DNA of 10,149 bases from a bacterium. Lineage in GTDB: Bacteria; Hydrogenedentota; Hydrogenedentia; Hydrogenedentiales; SLHB01. Location of the stretch: the NCBI GenBank assembly GCA_024231375.1, contig JAAEQP010001875.1, forward strand, positions 1 through 10,149, read 5' to 3'. Position 1 is the stretch's first letter; each line of letters opens with the position of its first letter. The translations under genes and the position numbers were made by a program. The notes beneath the pieces are model-generated. The model was not told the origin of the DNA. It searched no databases and saw only the letters and a list, made by a program, of their open reading frames with translations. This document shows positions 1-6,968 of this stretch, one piece after another.

Positions 1-41
1 CGGGTCAACTTCCGGGCGGGGGCAGGAATGCTCAGAGGGCA

Positions 42-1121
42 TCAGGTCGGCGTGCGGTAGAAGAGGATGAGCCCGGTGACGAAGAACACCACGTTGGCGA
101 ACCAGGCCGCGGTGATGGGCGAGATCCGGCCGGCGTGGCCGAGGCTCATGGAGGCGTAGAACAGGACCAGGTAGGTCATGGCGATGGCGATGCTGGCGCC
201 GAAGCTGATGGCCAGGCCGCCGCGGCGAAGCCGGAGCGCAAAGGGAATCGCCAGACCGATCATGACGAAACACAGGGCCGGCCACGAGTACTTGGCGTGG
301 TAGTCGGTGTGCAGTTTCCCTGCCGGCATGGCATGTTCCAGGGCGTACTGGATGTCGGTCGCGAGTTGACGCGTCGTCTTGGCGTCGGTGGGTTCGTCGA
401 GCGCGAACAACAACTCGGGCGGTTCCAGGAAGGGCGCTGGACGTTGCGTGACGCGGCGGATGCGCCGCCCGGAGATGGCGGCGTCGAACTCGGACCAGGT
501 CCCGTCCTCCAAGAGCCATTCGTTTGCGGCTTCGTCCCAATAGATACGGTCGGCCTCGATATACTCGACCATGTCTTCACGGATGGAATGGGCGAGGACC
601 CCTTCACCGGTCAACGCAATTCGGTTGAATTTGCGAATGTGGCAGGTCCACTTCCCGGTGAGATTGGCCCAACTGACCCCGTCCCGGTCGTAGTAGGCAT
701 TGCGGGAGAAGTAGTTCTGCTCGATACGCGCGGCCTCACGGGTTGCCGCGGCCCCGATCTTCTCTTCAAAGGCGAACAAGCCTACGGCGAATATCAGTGC
801 GGTGATCACGGGCGCGCGCGTGAGGCGGCGCAGGCTGATGCCACCGGCCAGGGCCGCGGTCACTTCGTTGTGCTGGGCCATGTCGCCGAGCACAAGCAGG
901 GCCGACACCAGCAAAGCCAGCGGCGCAACCTGATAGATCATCTTGGGAGCGAACACAAGGTAGTAGCGCGCCACGATGGACCATGGCACTTCATACTTCG
1001 CAATGGCCACTTCCCGGTGTGTGAGCAGATCGATGAGCACATACATGAACACCAGTGCCGCCATGCCTTTGAACAGGGCCGCCACCAGTCGCTTGAAGAG
1101 ATATCGGTCGAGAGTGGTCAT
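42..1121 (-). CDS. lptG: LptG-like LPS export ABC transporter permease (YjgP/YjgQ family)
   Basis: Inner-membrane permease that, in the known family, pairs with LptF and the ATPase LptB to extract lipopolysaccharide from the inner membrane and push it onto the periplasmic Lpt bridge. The 359-residue protein has the family layout: an N-terminal amphipathic start (MTTLDRYLFKRL), three membrane helices, a cytoplasmic coupling segment (GDMAQHNEVTAALAGGISLRRL), a large periplasmic beta-rich domain in the middle, and three C-terminal helices. The length is normal. I chose the ATG at 1119-1121 because GGAGGG lies about 9 bases upstream and because it opens exactly at the family N-terminus. The frame stays open 89 codons further upstream, but that part only overlaps lptF. 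The start codon overlaps the lptF stop (ATGA), so translation is probably coupled. LptF and LptG resemble each other; the assignment as LptG rests on sequence feel and on being second after lptF. Confidence 0.9.
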   Translation of the reverse strand: MTTLDRYLFKRLVAALFKGMAALVFMYVLIDLLTHREVAIAKYEVPWSIVARYYLVFAPKMIYQVAPLALLVSALLVLGDMAQHNEVTAALAGGISLRRLTRAPVITALIFAVGLFAFEEKIGAAATREAARIEQNYFSRNAYYDRDGVSWANLTGKWTCHIRKFNRIALTGEGVLAHSIREDMVEYIEADRIYWDEAANEWLLEDGTWSEFDAAISGRRIRRVTQRPAPFLEPPELLFALDEPTDAKTTRQLATDIQYALEHAMPAGKLHTDYHAKYSWPALCFVMIGLAIPFALRLRRGGLAISFGASIAIAMTYLVLFYASMSLGHAGRISPITAAWFANVVFFVTGLILFYRTPT

Positions 1122-2230
1122 ACGCGATCGACCCTCCACAATGCCCACATGCCTGCGAGTCCCAGCAGGATGTTGGGCAGCAGACCGACGATGAGATTGT
1201 AGGACAGGGGATGCAGCGAGCCCGGTTCGAGCAGCAGTCGCAGGACTTGGTAGAACAGGATAATGCCAAAGCCAATGGCAAAGCTGTACGACCGGCCCCC
1301 GCGCGATCCGCGGACCGCCAACGGTGCTGCCAACAGGCTGACAGCCAAGCAGGAAAGGGGGAGCGAGAAGCGTTCGGCGATCTCCCACCGGACCTTTCGG
1401 AGTTCCTGCTTGATATTGCGGGCTTTGTGCGACGCGTATTTGACTTCGAGATTGCCCTCCTCGGCAAAGAGTTGGCTGAGGGTCAGGGTTTGGCGGGCGC
1501 TGCGGACCTTTTGCGGGGCGATCTCAGGGACCTTCAGCCCTGCGTTCTCAAGCCGATTCCAGAACACATTGGAGTCGCCCTGGGGCTTGATCATGTGACC
1601 TTCAGGGATAGACAGGATGGATTGACCATTCTCCTCAATGAGGCGGGCCGACTTGGCCCAGTAGGCGTTCAAGGTTCCGTCGCTGTTCGGCTGCAAGATC
1701 TCCACGCCGTACAGGGTGCGGGTCTCGGGGTCGCGCCGTTGGATGTACACCCGCCAATCACCGAACTGATGCATGCGACCGGTGGGGAGCATGTCGACAG
1801 TCACGCGAAGCGGCAATTCCTTGAATATCAGGTTCTTGGCGCGCTGCATAGCCATGGGCTGCACCCGGTCTTGCAGGTAGAAGGTGCCGAGACTCAGAAG
1901 TGCCCCTAGCGCGATCACGGGCACGACGACCTTCTTCAGCGGAATGCCCGCAGCCTTCATGGCAGTAATTTCATTGTTTTGGGATAGACGGCCAAACCCA
2001 AGCAAGATGCCCATCATGTAGGTGATGGGAATGACGAACACGACCAGGGTGGGCAGGAAATAGAGCAGGAGCCGTCCGACATCGGAACCGGTCAGGTGCT
2101 CGATGGGGATATCCTTCAGCTTCTCGCGCAACTCGACCGCGACGGCGAGGAATCCCACTACAGCCAGGGACAGGAACGCCGGCACGGCCACCTCTTTCAG
2201 GGTGTACCGTGACAGGATCTTGACGGGCAT
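1118..2230 (-). CDS. lptF: LptF-like LPS export ABC transporter permease (YjgP/YjgQ family)
   Basis: Partner permease of LptG in the LptB2FG lipopolysaccharide extractor. The 370-residue protein starts MPVKILSRYTLKEV, a typical LptF opening. Three membrane helices follow, then the coupling helix region (GRLSQNNEITAMKAAGIPLK, near residues 80-100), a periplasmic beta-jellyroll region with signatures such as GDWRVYIQRRDPETRTLYGV, and a C-terminal block of three helices (RFSLPLSCLAVSLLAAPLAV onward). The start is uncertain. The ATG at 2228-2230 matches the family N-terminus but has no clear SD. An in-frame TTG at 2288-2290 has GAGGG about 6 bases upstream and would add 20 basic residues. No lptB, lptA or lptC lies in the window. 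A -10-like TATAAT about 120 bases upstream fits transcription of lptFG as a two-gene operon. Confidence 0.9.
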   Translation of the reverse strand: MPVKILSRYTLKEVAVPAFLSLAVVGFLAVAVELREKLKDIPIEHLTGSDVGRLLLYFLPTLVVFVIPITYMMGILLGFGRLSQNNEITAMKAAGIPLKKVVVPVIALGALLSLGTFYLQDRVQPMAMQRAKNLIFKELPLRVTVDMLPTGRMHQFGDWRVYIQRRDPETRTLYGVEILQPNSDGTLNAYWAKSARLIEENGQSILSIPEGHMIKPQGDSNVFWNRLENAGLKVPEIAPQKVRSARQTLTLSQLFAEEGNLEVKYASHKARNIKQELRKVRWEIAERFSLPLSCLAVSLLAAPLAVRGSRGGRSYSFAIGFGIILFYQVLRLLLEPGSLHPLSYNLIVGLLPNILLGLAGMWALWRVDRV

Positions 2231-2349
2231 CACGCGTGCACCACGGCGCGCGACTCCCCGGTGAGCGGGCTTGTAGGCTGACGACGACAATGTTGTCCCT
2301 CGATAGTGAATGGCCCCCCGCTGAAGGCGCGGTACGGCGGCAACACGGC

Positions 2350-2379
2350 ATTATAGCCCAACGCGCGCCGAGGTCGCCA
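2350..2379 (-). promoter_or_regulatory. Possible sigma70-type promoter for lptFG
   Basis: On the minus strand a perfect TATAAT (forward ATTATA, 2350-2355) lies about 120 bases upstream of the lptF ATG. The best -35 match is weak (TGGCGA, 18-base spacer). The predicted transcript start, near 2343, lies upstream of both candidate lptF starts. The -10 is convincing in a GC-rich intergenic stretch; the -35 is not. Confidence 0.45.
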
Positions 2380-2414
2380 CCATGGGATGTGATGCGGGAT
2401 AGTCGCAAGGGCTC

Positions 2415-2443
2415 TTGTGCCCTGTGCGTGGCAAAGCTATACT
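2415..2443 (+). promoter_or_regulatory. Sigma70-type promoter for the glycosyltransferase-acyltransferase pair
   Basis: TTGTGC (2415-2420) and TATACT (2438-2443) are separated by exactly 17 bases. This predicts a transcript start near 2450 and a leader of about 65 bases before the GTG at 2515. It lies back to back with the candidate lptF promoter, as expected for a divergent intergenic region. Confidence 0.6.
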
Positions 2444-2514
2444 CGGCTTGTGCTACGGTGGCCTTGTGCGCTGGGAGTGATTTGGCTGGACTCTAGCCGG
2501 GAGGGCGTTGCTGA

Positions 2515-3765
2515 GTGTTGTCCGCGGCGAAACGTCTTGCTCCGAACCTTTTCACGGCCGTTCTGCTTCTGTACGGGGCCGCTGTCGTTGCGAAGATCGC
2601 GCTGGAACCCGATGTGTTTCAGGTTACCGTTCGCACGTATTTCTATGGTGGGGAAGTGTTCTCGAAGGGCCTGTCTCCCTATGATGGGGGCATACTCAGC
2701 GAAGCCGCCGACGGCGTAATCGTCATGCCCTACACGTACCCGCCCGTCACCCTGCACCCGTTGCGGCTGCTGGGACTCTTCGGATACAGCGCGGTCTACT
2801 ACGGATTCTTGTTGGCCAAATGCGCGGCCCTCGCGACACTGTTCTGGCTTTGGCGGCGCGACTTCACCGGCGGACGGCTGGACGGCGCGTTCCTCCTGCT
2901 CTGTTTGCTGGGGTTCAACGCCAGCGTCTATTGGGACTTCTCGGCAGGCAACGTCTCCACCTTCGAACAGGTTTTGTTGTGGACCGGTTTCTACTGCTTT
3001 CTTCGGGGGCGGCTGGGATGGTTCACGATCTGTGTCGTTGCTGTCGCGTCCTTCAAGCTCACGCCCATCTTCTTCCTTGTCCTGCTCCCCTTTTCGGAGA
3101 ATCGCCGCAAGTGGGGGTGGCTTTGCGCGGGGTCCGGTCTTTTCGCAGCGATCTTGGCCTCATCCTTTCTGTTTCACCCCGGCCTCACCCGCGATTTCCT
3201 GGCGAACATGGGCAGCGTCGTTCCGGATACGGCCGGCTACAGCGACAATCTGTACTACCCCAACCCGCCCGCAACGTGGCCCATGATCAAGGCGGTGGTC
3301 GCCACGGTCGCATCGAAGACGGGGATCGCGATTCCCGCGAACCTGGCCGCCGCGGGCTTCCTGCTCTGGTCCGCTCTCGTCACGGTGGTGTCGTATGCGG
3401 CGTACGCGATGGCGCGTCCTTCGGATAATCGCGACCGCTTGGCCCTTGCGGTCGTGCTGGCGTGTTTCGTGTACGTGTTTGTCACACCGCGGCTGATGAT
3501 CTACTCGTACATCATCATGTTGGCCCCTGCCTACTTCGCCGTGCGGCGAATCGACGACTTGCGGCCAATCTATGCGCTTCTTGCGCTGTCCGCTGTCTCT
3601 ACGACCCCGTACAGACCTCCGGGTTTCGGTATGGCGGCCGACATCGCATACGACTTCTACCCGCTGTTGATCGCCTACGCCGTGTGGGCCGCTTTCCTAT
3701 GGCATCTTCTGACCGTGAACCGGCGCCCGGACTCACTCTCGGCGGGCGACGTGCCGGGAGCGTAG
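2515..3765 (+). CDS. GT87-family (DUF2029) membrane glycosyltransferase
   Basis: Polytopic GT-C-fold protein of 416 residues. In the known family (for example PimE-type mannosyltransferases) such enzymes move a sugar from a polyprenyl-phosphate donor to a lipid-linked or surface glycan on the outer face of the inner membrane. Visible family marks are an acidic residue in the first external loop (E31/D33), the KGLSPYD segment (51-57), YTYPP (73-77), the GN motif in a helix (145-146), a conserved K-x-x-P (181-184, KLTP), a loop with YYPNPP (247-252), and a late PRLMIYSY segment (325-332) that matches the usual S/T-P-x-x-x-x-Y helix start. About nine or ten membrane helices are apparent. The GTG start at 2515 is supported by GGGAGGG ending 9 bases upstream; the TTG codon that follows is an alternative. 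The next gene begins 4 bases after the stop, so the two are probably cotranscribed. Sugar and acceptor cannot be told from sequence. Confidence 0.8.
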   Translation: MLSAAKRLAPNLFTAVLLLYGAAVVAKIALEPDVFQVTVRTYFYGGEVFSKGLSPYDGGILSEAADGVIVMPYTYPPVTLHPLRLLGLFGYSAVYYGFLLAKCAALATLFWLWRRDFTGGRLDGAFLLLCLLGFNASVYWDFSAGNVSTFEQVLLWTGFYCFLRGRLGWFTICVVAVASFKLTPIFFLVLLPFSENRRKWGWLCAGSGLFAAILASSFLFHPGLTRDFLANMGSVVPDTAGYSDNLYYPNPPATWPMIKAVVATVASKTGIAIPANLAAAGFLLWSALVTVVSYAAYAMARPSDNRDRLALAVVLACFVYVFVTPRLMIYSYIIMLAPAYFAVRRIDDLRPIYALLALSAVSTTPYRPPGFGMAADIAYDFYPLLIAYAVWAAFLWHLLTVNRRPDSLSAGDVPGA

Positions 3766-3769
3766 CGCC

Positions 3770-4900
3770 ATGAGTGACTCAGGCACGACTGGTTCCGAGG
3801 GCGCGGTACGGCCGAGGCGATTCGCGTGCCTGGACGGCACGCGGGCCATTGCCGTGGGCGCCATGATGTTTGCCCACTTCGGCCCGGGGGTCTTCAGCAG
3901 AGTCCCCGCCACGCAGCCTTTCCAGACGCTACTGCTCTACCTGAGCCGGTTCGCGACGCCCGCGTTCGTGACCGTATTCGGGGTGACGGCCGGCTTCGTC
4001 TACTTCGAGAAATTCGTGGCTGGCGGCGGGGCGGCCATCGTTCAGCGCGTCAAGCGGCGCATCGTGCTTCTTATCGTGTGTTCGTTTCTCATTCAAGTTC
4101 CCGAATTCGTCAAGCTTCTGCTGGATCTGGAGAATGTTGCACCGACGGACTGGCTGTACGCTTCCTATTCGGTCCTGCTCTATTACACGCTTGGCGTCGC
4201 GTCCGTGCCGCTCTGGCTTCGCATAGTCGCCCCTAACCCCTACCCGCGGTGCCTGATGTTGGGTGGGGCTCACTGGCTCGTGGGGGCTGCGCTTGCGAAC
4301 TACCTGTGGCCGTACCGTCCCGACCTCCCCGGGTTGGAGTTCGGACGTTTCTATCTCGTATCGGGTAGTTACGCCTACCTCCAGATGTCCGGAACAGCTC
4401 TCATGGCTATGCCGATCGGGATCGCCTTGCGCCGCTGTTCGGTGGCGGGCACGACGCGCACGTGCCTGGGGAAGATTGCTGTTCTTGGCGCCGCCGCGAC
4501 GGCGTGCGGGCTGCTTCTAGGCGTACTCTGGGGCGAGTTTGCGGTCAGCGACATGGCAACGGGCGCGCTAAAAGCGCCACCTAGGTTCTGGTACTTTCTC
4601 TACTTCGGCGGATGGACTCTGTTTCTCATGGGCGCTTCGGGGTGGGTCGAGTTCACGGTGGATTGGGTCGGGAAGGCCGCGTACCCCTTTGGCCTGGCTG
4701 GCCAGGCCGTGCTCCCCATCTATACGGCGCATACGTTCGTGCTTCCGGGAGTGCATCTGATGGAGTACGTCCTGCCGGGAGTGGGGAAGTTGAATCTTGC
4801 GGCGCCTTTGGTGCTCTTCACGCTGTTCTCGGCGGCCATGATGGTTCGGAAGCACCTGCAATCCGGTAGGAAGAGCGCGTCGAAGCCTTCGGCGTCTTGA
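3770..4900 (+). CDS. Membrane acyltransferase, OpgC/HGSNAT/acyltransferase-3-like
   Basis: A 376-residue integral membrane protein with about ten helices. It resembles enzymes that transfer acyl groups (acetyl, succinyl) across the membrane onto glycans. Helix 1 carries LDGTRAIAVGAMMFAHF (21-37) with the Arg (R25) and His (H36) that the superfamily conserves. Helix 2 has FATPAFVTVFGVTAGFVYF (61-79), close to the OpgC pattern F-V-F-L-x-G-x-x-x-G. A PPRFWYFLYFGGW segment (270-282) and a late GLAGQAVLPIYTAHTFVL (308-325) match the LPIYxxH helix of the superfamily. The ATG at 3770 is preceded by GGGAG with 9-base spacing, inside the end of the upstream gene. Position after a GT87 enzyme suggests that it acylates the glycan that enzyme makes. 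This is inference; acyl donor and acceptor are unknown. Confidence 0.7.
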   Translation: MSDSGTTGSEGAVRPRRFACLDGTRAIAVGAMMFAHFGPGVFSRVPATQPFQTLLLYLSRFATPAFVTVFGVTAGFVYFEKFVAGGGAAIVQRVKRRIVLLIVCSFLIQVPEFVKLLLDLENVAPTDWLYASYSVLLYYTLGVASVPLWLRIVAPNPYPRCLMLGGAHWLVGAALANYLWPYRPDLPGLEFGRFYLVSGSYAYLQMSGTALMAMPIGIALRRCSVAGTTRTCLGKIAVLGAAATACGLLLGVLWGEFAVSDMATGALKAPPRFWYFLYFGGWTLFLMGASGWVEFTVDWVGKAAYPFGLAGQAVLPIYTAHTFVLPGVHLMEYVLPGVGKLNLAAPLVLFTLFSAAMMVRKHLQSGRKSASKPSAS

Positions 4901-4929
4901 CGTCGGACCCGGGTGTGCGACCCAACCGC

Positions 4930-5706
4930 CTACCCGTTGTCTCCGTGCCAGTTCCCCTCCCCGTAGACCTGCTGGGCCTCGTCAGGAAACACGCTCTCTC
5001 GGATGGCGGCAAACCGATCCTCCCAGTCGTCGTCGGAGAGGAGAGGGCGCCAACCGTATCCGTCCGCGAGGACGTTGAAGACGCGGTACATGAGTCTGAA
5101 GGGGCTGGTAATTCGTAACGTCTTGCGGGGGAGATCGGCCTCAATGCCGCTGAAGCCGCCTTCCACGAGGGACCACAATCCGAAGGCCATCTCATCCACC
5201 GAGGCATTCTCTTTGAGCCTCAGTTCACCGGCCACCAAGGCGTCCACGAGAACGGAACGGACCAGTTCGATCGTCATTCGTTCCGCTTCCTCAACTGCTT
5301 TGATTCGTTTTGCCGAGGCTTTCTGCCGGACGGGACCCGTGCTGGAATGAATGATCCGGGAGTCGTCCTGATTGAGTCGAACATACAGAGACGCCCCTTC
5401 GCCGATGGCCATCATGCGCGCGCGTGTGAGTCCTTCGAACGCCGCCCCGCGCTTGAGCATCTCGTGCCGACGTACAAGGCACTGATGGGCTAGAGCCATG
5501 ACGATGTCTTCCTTGGAGCGGAATCGTTCATACATGGTGCCTTTGGGGCAGTCCGCGGCCTCGGCGATGCGGTCCATGGTGATCCCGAAGTACCCGTCCG
5601 CCAACAACATCGCCCGTGCCTTACCCAGGATCAATTGATCGCGTTCACGGATCTGCCGTTGCTTTGGCGTCAGTTTCGCCATTGCCTCAATATCGCTGAG
5701 TGGCAT
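4930..5706 (-). CDS. TetR/AcrR-family transcriptional regulator
   Basis: A 258-residue protein with an N-terminal TetR DNA-binding domain: after a basic lead (LTPKQRQIRERDQLI), a helix ILGKARAMLLADGYFGITM, then the helix-turn-helix ITMDRIAEAADCPKGTMYER with FRSKEDIV (about residues 42-69). The TMYERFRSKEDI stretch is the classic TetR recognition-helix signature. The C-terminal 190 residues would form the ligand-binding and dimer domain; its ligand is not recognisable. The ATG at 5706 was chosen because an AGGAAAGGGA purine-rich SD precedes it. An internal ATG (residue 9) with GAGG too close is an alternative, and the frame stays open 15 codons upstream. The gene lies 125 bases after the methyltransferase stop in the same direction but has its own promoter-like sequence. 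No efflux pump or enzyme lies divergent to it, so its targets are unknown; self-regulation through the palindromes in its leader is plausible. Confidence 0.88.
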   Translation of the reverse strand: MPLSDIEAMAKLTPKQRQIRERDQLILGKARAMLLADGYFGITMDRIAEAADCPKGTMYERFRSKEDIVMALAHQCLVRRHEMLKRGAAFEGLTRARMMAIGEGASLYVRLNQDDSRIIHSSTGPVRQKASAKRIKAVEEAERMTIELVRSVLVDALVAGELRLKENASVDEMAFGLWSLVEGGFSGIEADLPRKTLRITSPFRLMYRVFNVLADGYGWRPLLSDDDWEDRFAAIRESVFPDEAQQVYGEGNWHGDNG

Positions 5707-5752
5707 TCCTGTGTCCCTTTCCTCTGAGCGGGGCCTCGACGCACCATGCATT

Positions 5753-5767
5753 TCGACTTGAGGTCGA
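5753..5767. promoter_or_regulatory. Palindrome in the tetR leader, candidate operator
   Basis: TCGAC-TTGAG-GTCGA: 5-base arms, 5-base spacer, 47 bases upstream of the tetR start. TetR-family dimers typically bind palindromes of about this size. Arms this short also arise by chance, so this is suggestive only. Confidence 0.3.
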
Positions 5768-5785
5768 GAAACGGGTGCCTATAAC

Positions 5786-5798
5786 CGACGAACCGTCG
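5786..5798. promoter_or_regulatory. Second palindrome in the tetR leader, candidate operator
   Basis: CGACG-AAC-CGTCG: 5-base arms, 3-base spacer, just downstream of the predicted tetR transcript start (about 5800). Its centre is 32 bases (about three helical turns) from the other palindrome, and both contain CGAC/GTCG half-sites. A repressor bound here could block its own transcription. Confidence 0.3.
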
Positions 5799-5806
5799 TG
5801 CAACGG

Positions 5807-5835
5807 ATCCTACGATCCTCCCTTGGTAATGTCAA
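5807..5835 (-). promoter_or_regulatory. Sigma70-type promoter for tetR
   Basis: On the minus strand a perfect TTGACA (forward 5830-5835) and TAGGAT (forward 5807-5812) are separated by 17 bases. The -35 box overlaps the stop codon of the methyltransferase gene. The predicted leader is about 95 bases and contains both palindromes. This promoter suggests that tetR is expressed independently of the upstream gene. Confidence 0.55.
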
Positions 5836-6710
5836 CTTGGCCTTCTTTTGATCGGTTTGGACCTTCCCTTGGGCCGTCGCTTCGTTTTGGCCGTCTCGGA
5901 CGGTCTGGAGTGTCGACCGGGACCCGAGCGTCCGCGAGGGCGCTGTTCCTCGCTTCGTCCGGCTTTGGGGGTCGGCTGTCGCTGATGGCTTCCCTGGAGA
6001 GCAAGCGACCTCGCCTTCCCCCTGGGCGTTGGGGGCTTGTACATGATGAACAGGTAGTTGAAGCCACGGAGGAAGAAGTTCCCCTCAACACCGGCCGTGT
6101 GCCAGTTGCCCCGCTGGAGGGACTTGTTGTGCCGCACCACGGCGACCACATCGACCGGTTCGAATCGTCGTCTGAGACGTCCGAACAACTCGAATCCTAT
6201 CGGGCAGAAGGGCTGACCTTTCCTGAAGGAGTCGGACACGTAAAGCGCGGCGTAGCGGTCGGGGCGGAGGACTCGCTCCATCTCGTTGATAACCAACTCC
6301 ATGGCCTTGTAGTACTTTTTCCCGGCGGCGTCCAGTTCGCCGATGCACTCTGGGAGGCCGCTGTATTTGATGTGGGTCGAGTAGGGGGGATCCACGAAAA
6401 CGAAGTCTGCCTTGGATGTTTCGAGGGGAAGCTTGCGGGCATCGGATCGGAAGATGTCCGACCGTTGTGGTTGTAGATCGTATCCAAGAGCACGCCTGCC
6501 GAGGTCGCGCGCCACATCCAGGGTGGTCCCGCTGCCCGCCATGGGATCGATGACGAGGTCCTTGGGCTTGGTGTACCGCTGGAGCAGGTTCCAAATCACG
6601 TATGCGGGCGTCGCGCCTGCGTACGCTTTGTCGCCTTGTTGCTCGTCGCCGTATTGCTGGGAAGGGAAGTCCCACAGCGTGGTGGTCATCAGATACGGTT
6701 TGCGTGCCAT
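5832..6710 (-). CDS. Solitary site-specific DNA methyltransferase (N6-adenine/N4-cytosine type)
   Basis: SAM-dependent DNA amino-methyltransferase of 292 residues. The order is a motif X-like TPAYVIWNLLQRY (34-46), the SAM-binding motif I DPMAGSGTT (55-63), motif II near GYD (77-79), then catalytic motif IV DPPY (107-110). This is a gamma-like order with no large target-recognition domain between I and IV. DPPY favours N6-adenine methylation; the target site cannot be read. A conserved-looking HNKSLQRGNWHTAGVEGNFF stretch (194-213) and RGFNYLFIMYKP close the catalytic fold near residue 226. The last ~65 residues are a low-complexity tail rich in Arg, Lys, Pro and Ser, probably disordered and nucleic-acid-binding. 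The ATG at 6710 has AAGGGA about 10 bases upstream; the frame is open 17 codons further. No restriction enzyme, specificity subunit or phage gene is adjacent, so it is an orphan methylase in this window. Confidence 0.85.
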   Translation of the reverse strand: MARKPYLMTTTLWDFPSQQYGDEQQGDKAYAGATPAYVIWNLLQRYTKPKDLVIDPMAGSGTTLDVARDLGRRALGYDLQPQRSDIFRSDARKLPLETSKADFVFVDPPYSTHIKYSGLPECIGELDAAGKKYYKAMELVINEMERVLRPDRYAALYVSDSFRKGQPFCPIGFELFGRLRRRFEPVDVVAVVRHNKSLQRGNWHTAGVEGNFFLRGFNYLFIMYKPPTPRGKARSLALQGSHQRQPTPKAGRSEEQRPRGRSGPGRHSRPSETAKTKRRPKGRSKPIKRRPS

Positions 6711-6749
6711 GTAGTGGGGTCCCTTTGAAGTGTGCTTCTTTCGAGCTCG

Positions 6750-6755
6750 ATTGTA
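6750..6755 (-). promoter_or_regulatory. Possible -10 element for the methyltransferase gene
   Basis: TACAAT on the minus strand (forward ATTGTA), 39 bases upstream of the chosen ATG. No good -35 is seen at 16-18 bases, so the call is weak. It faces away from the aminotransferase promoter in the 258-base divergent gap. Confidence 0.25.
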
Positions 6756-6897
6756 CCGCAACGGGAACCGCGGAGGGTAGCGATTGCGGCCCGTTGCTGG
6801 GCGGCCGTGTCATTGTGGGCCTGTGGACGAGGGTGAGGGCCGGTTCTTGTCGTGGGACCGACCTCTGTGTACGGGGCAAGGGAGGGTTCCGCCAATC

Positions 6898-6926
6898 TTG
6901 TACGTAGCTTGGCCAGGTCGTATACT
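6898..6926 (+). promoter_or_regulatory. Sigma70-type promoter for the aminotransferase gene
   Basis: TTGTAC (6898-6903), a 17-base spacer, and TATACT (6921-6926). The predicted transcript start is near 6933, leaving a leader of about 36 bases before the ATG at 6969. Spacing and -10 box match those of the promoter before the GT87 gene. Confidence 0.65.
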
Positions 6927-6968
6927 ACGCGGCGTTGTTCCGAATGTGGTCAGCAGCAAGGATTGAGA

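Noticed and set aside
135..1202. Long plus-strand open frame (355 codons) opposite lptG
   Set aside because: It is antisense to a clearly recognisable permease, its product has no family resemblance and is low in hydrophobic order; it is a codon-composition shadow.
1122..1388. N-terminal extension of lptG by 89 codons
   Set aside because: Overlaps the C-terminus of lptF, reads as low-complexity Arg/Pro/Ala sequence, and a good SD precedes the internal ATG at 1121.
1211..1909. Plus-strand open frame of 232 codons opposite lptF
   Set aside because: Lies wholly within lptF on the other strand and its translation shows no recognisable domain.
4901..4929. Possible terminator between the convergent acyltransferase and tetR genes
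   Set aside because: Only a short ACCCGGGT palindrome and a 4-base GTCG/CGAC match are present, with no T tract on either side.
5832..6710. A restriction-modification or other defence system around the methyltransferase
   Set aside because: Neighbours are a TetR regulator and an aminotransferase; no nuclease, specificity or helicase gene is present in the window.
6852..6968. 39-codon N-terminal extension of the aminotransferase
   Set aside because: It would begin upstream of the predicted promoter; the ATG pair at 6969-6974 has a proper SD and fits the family length.
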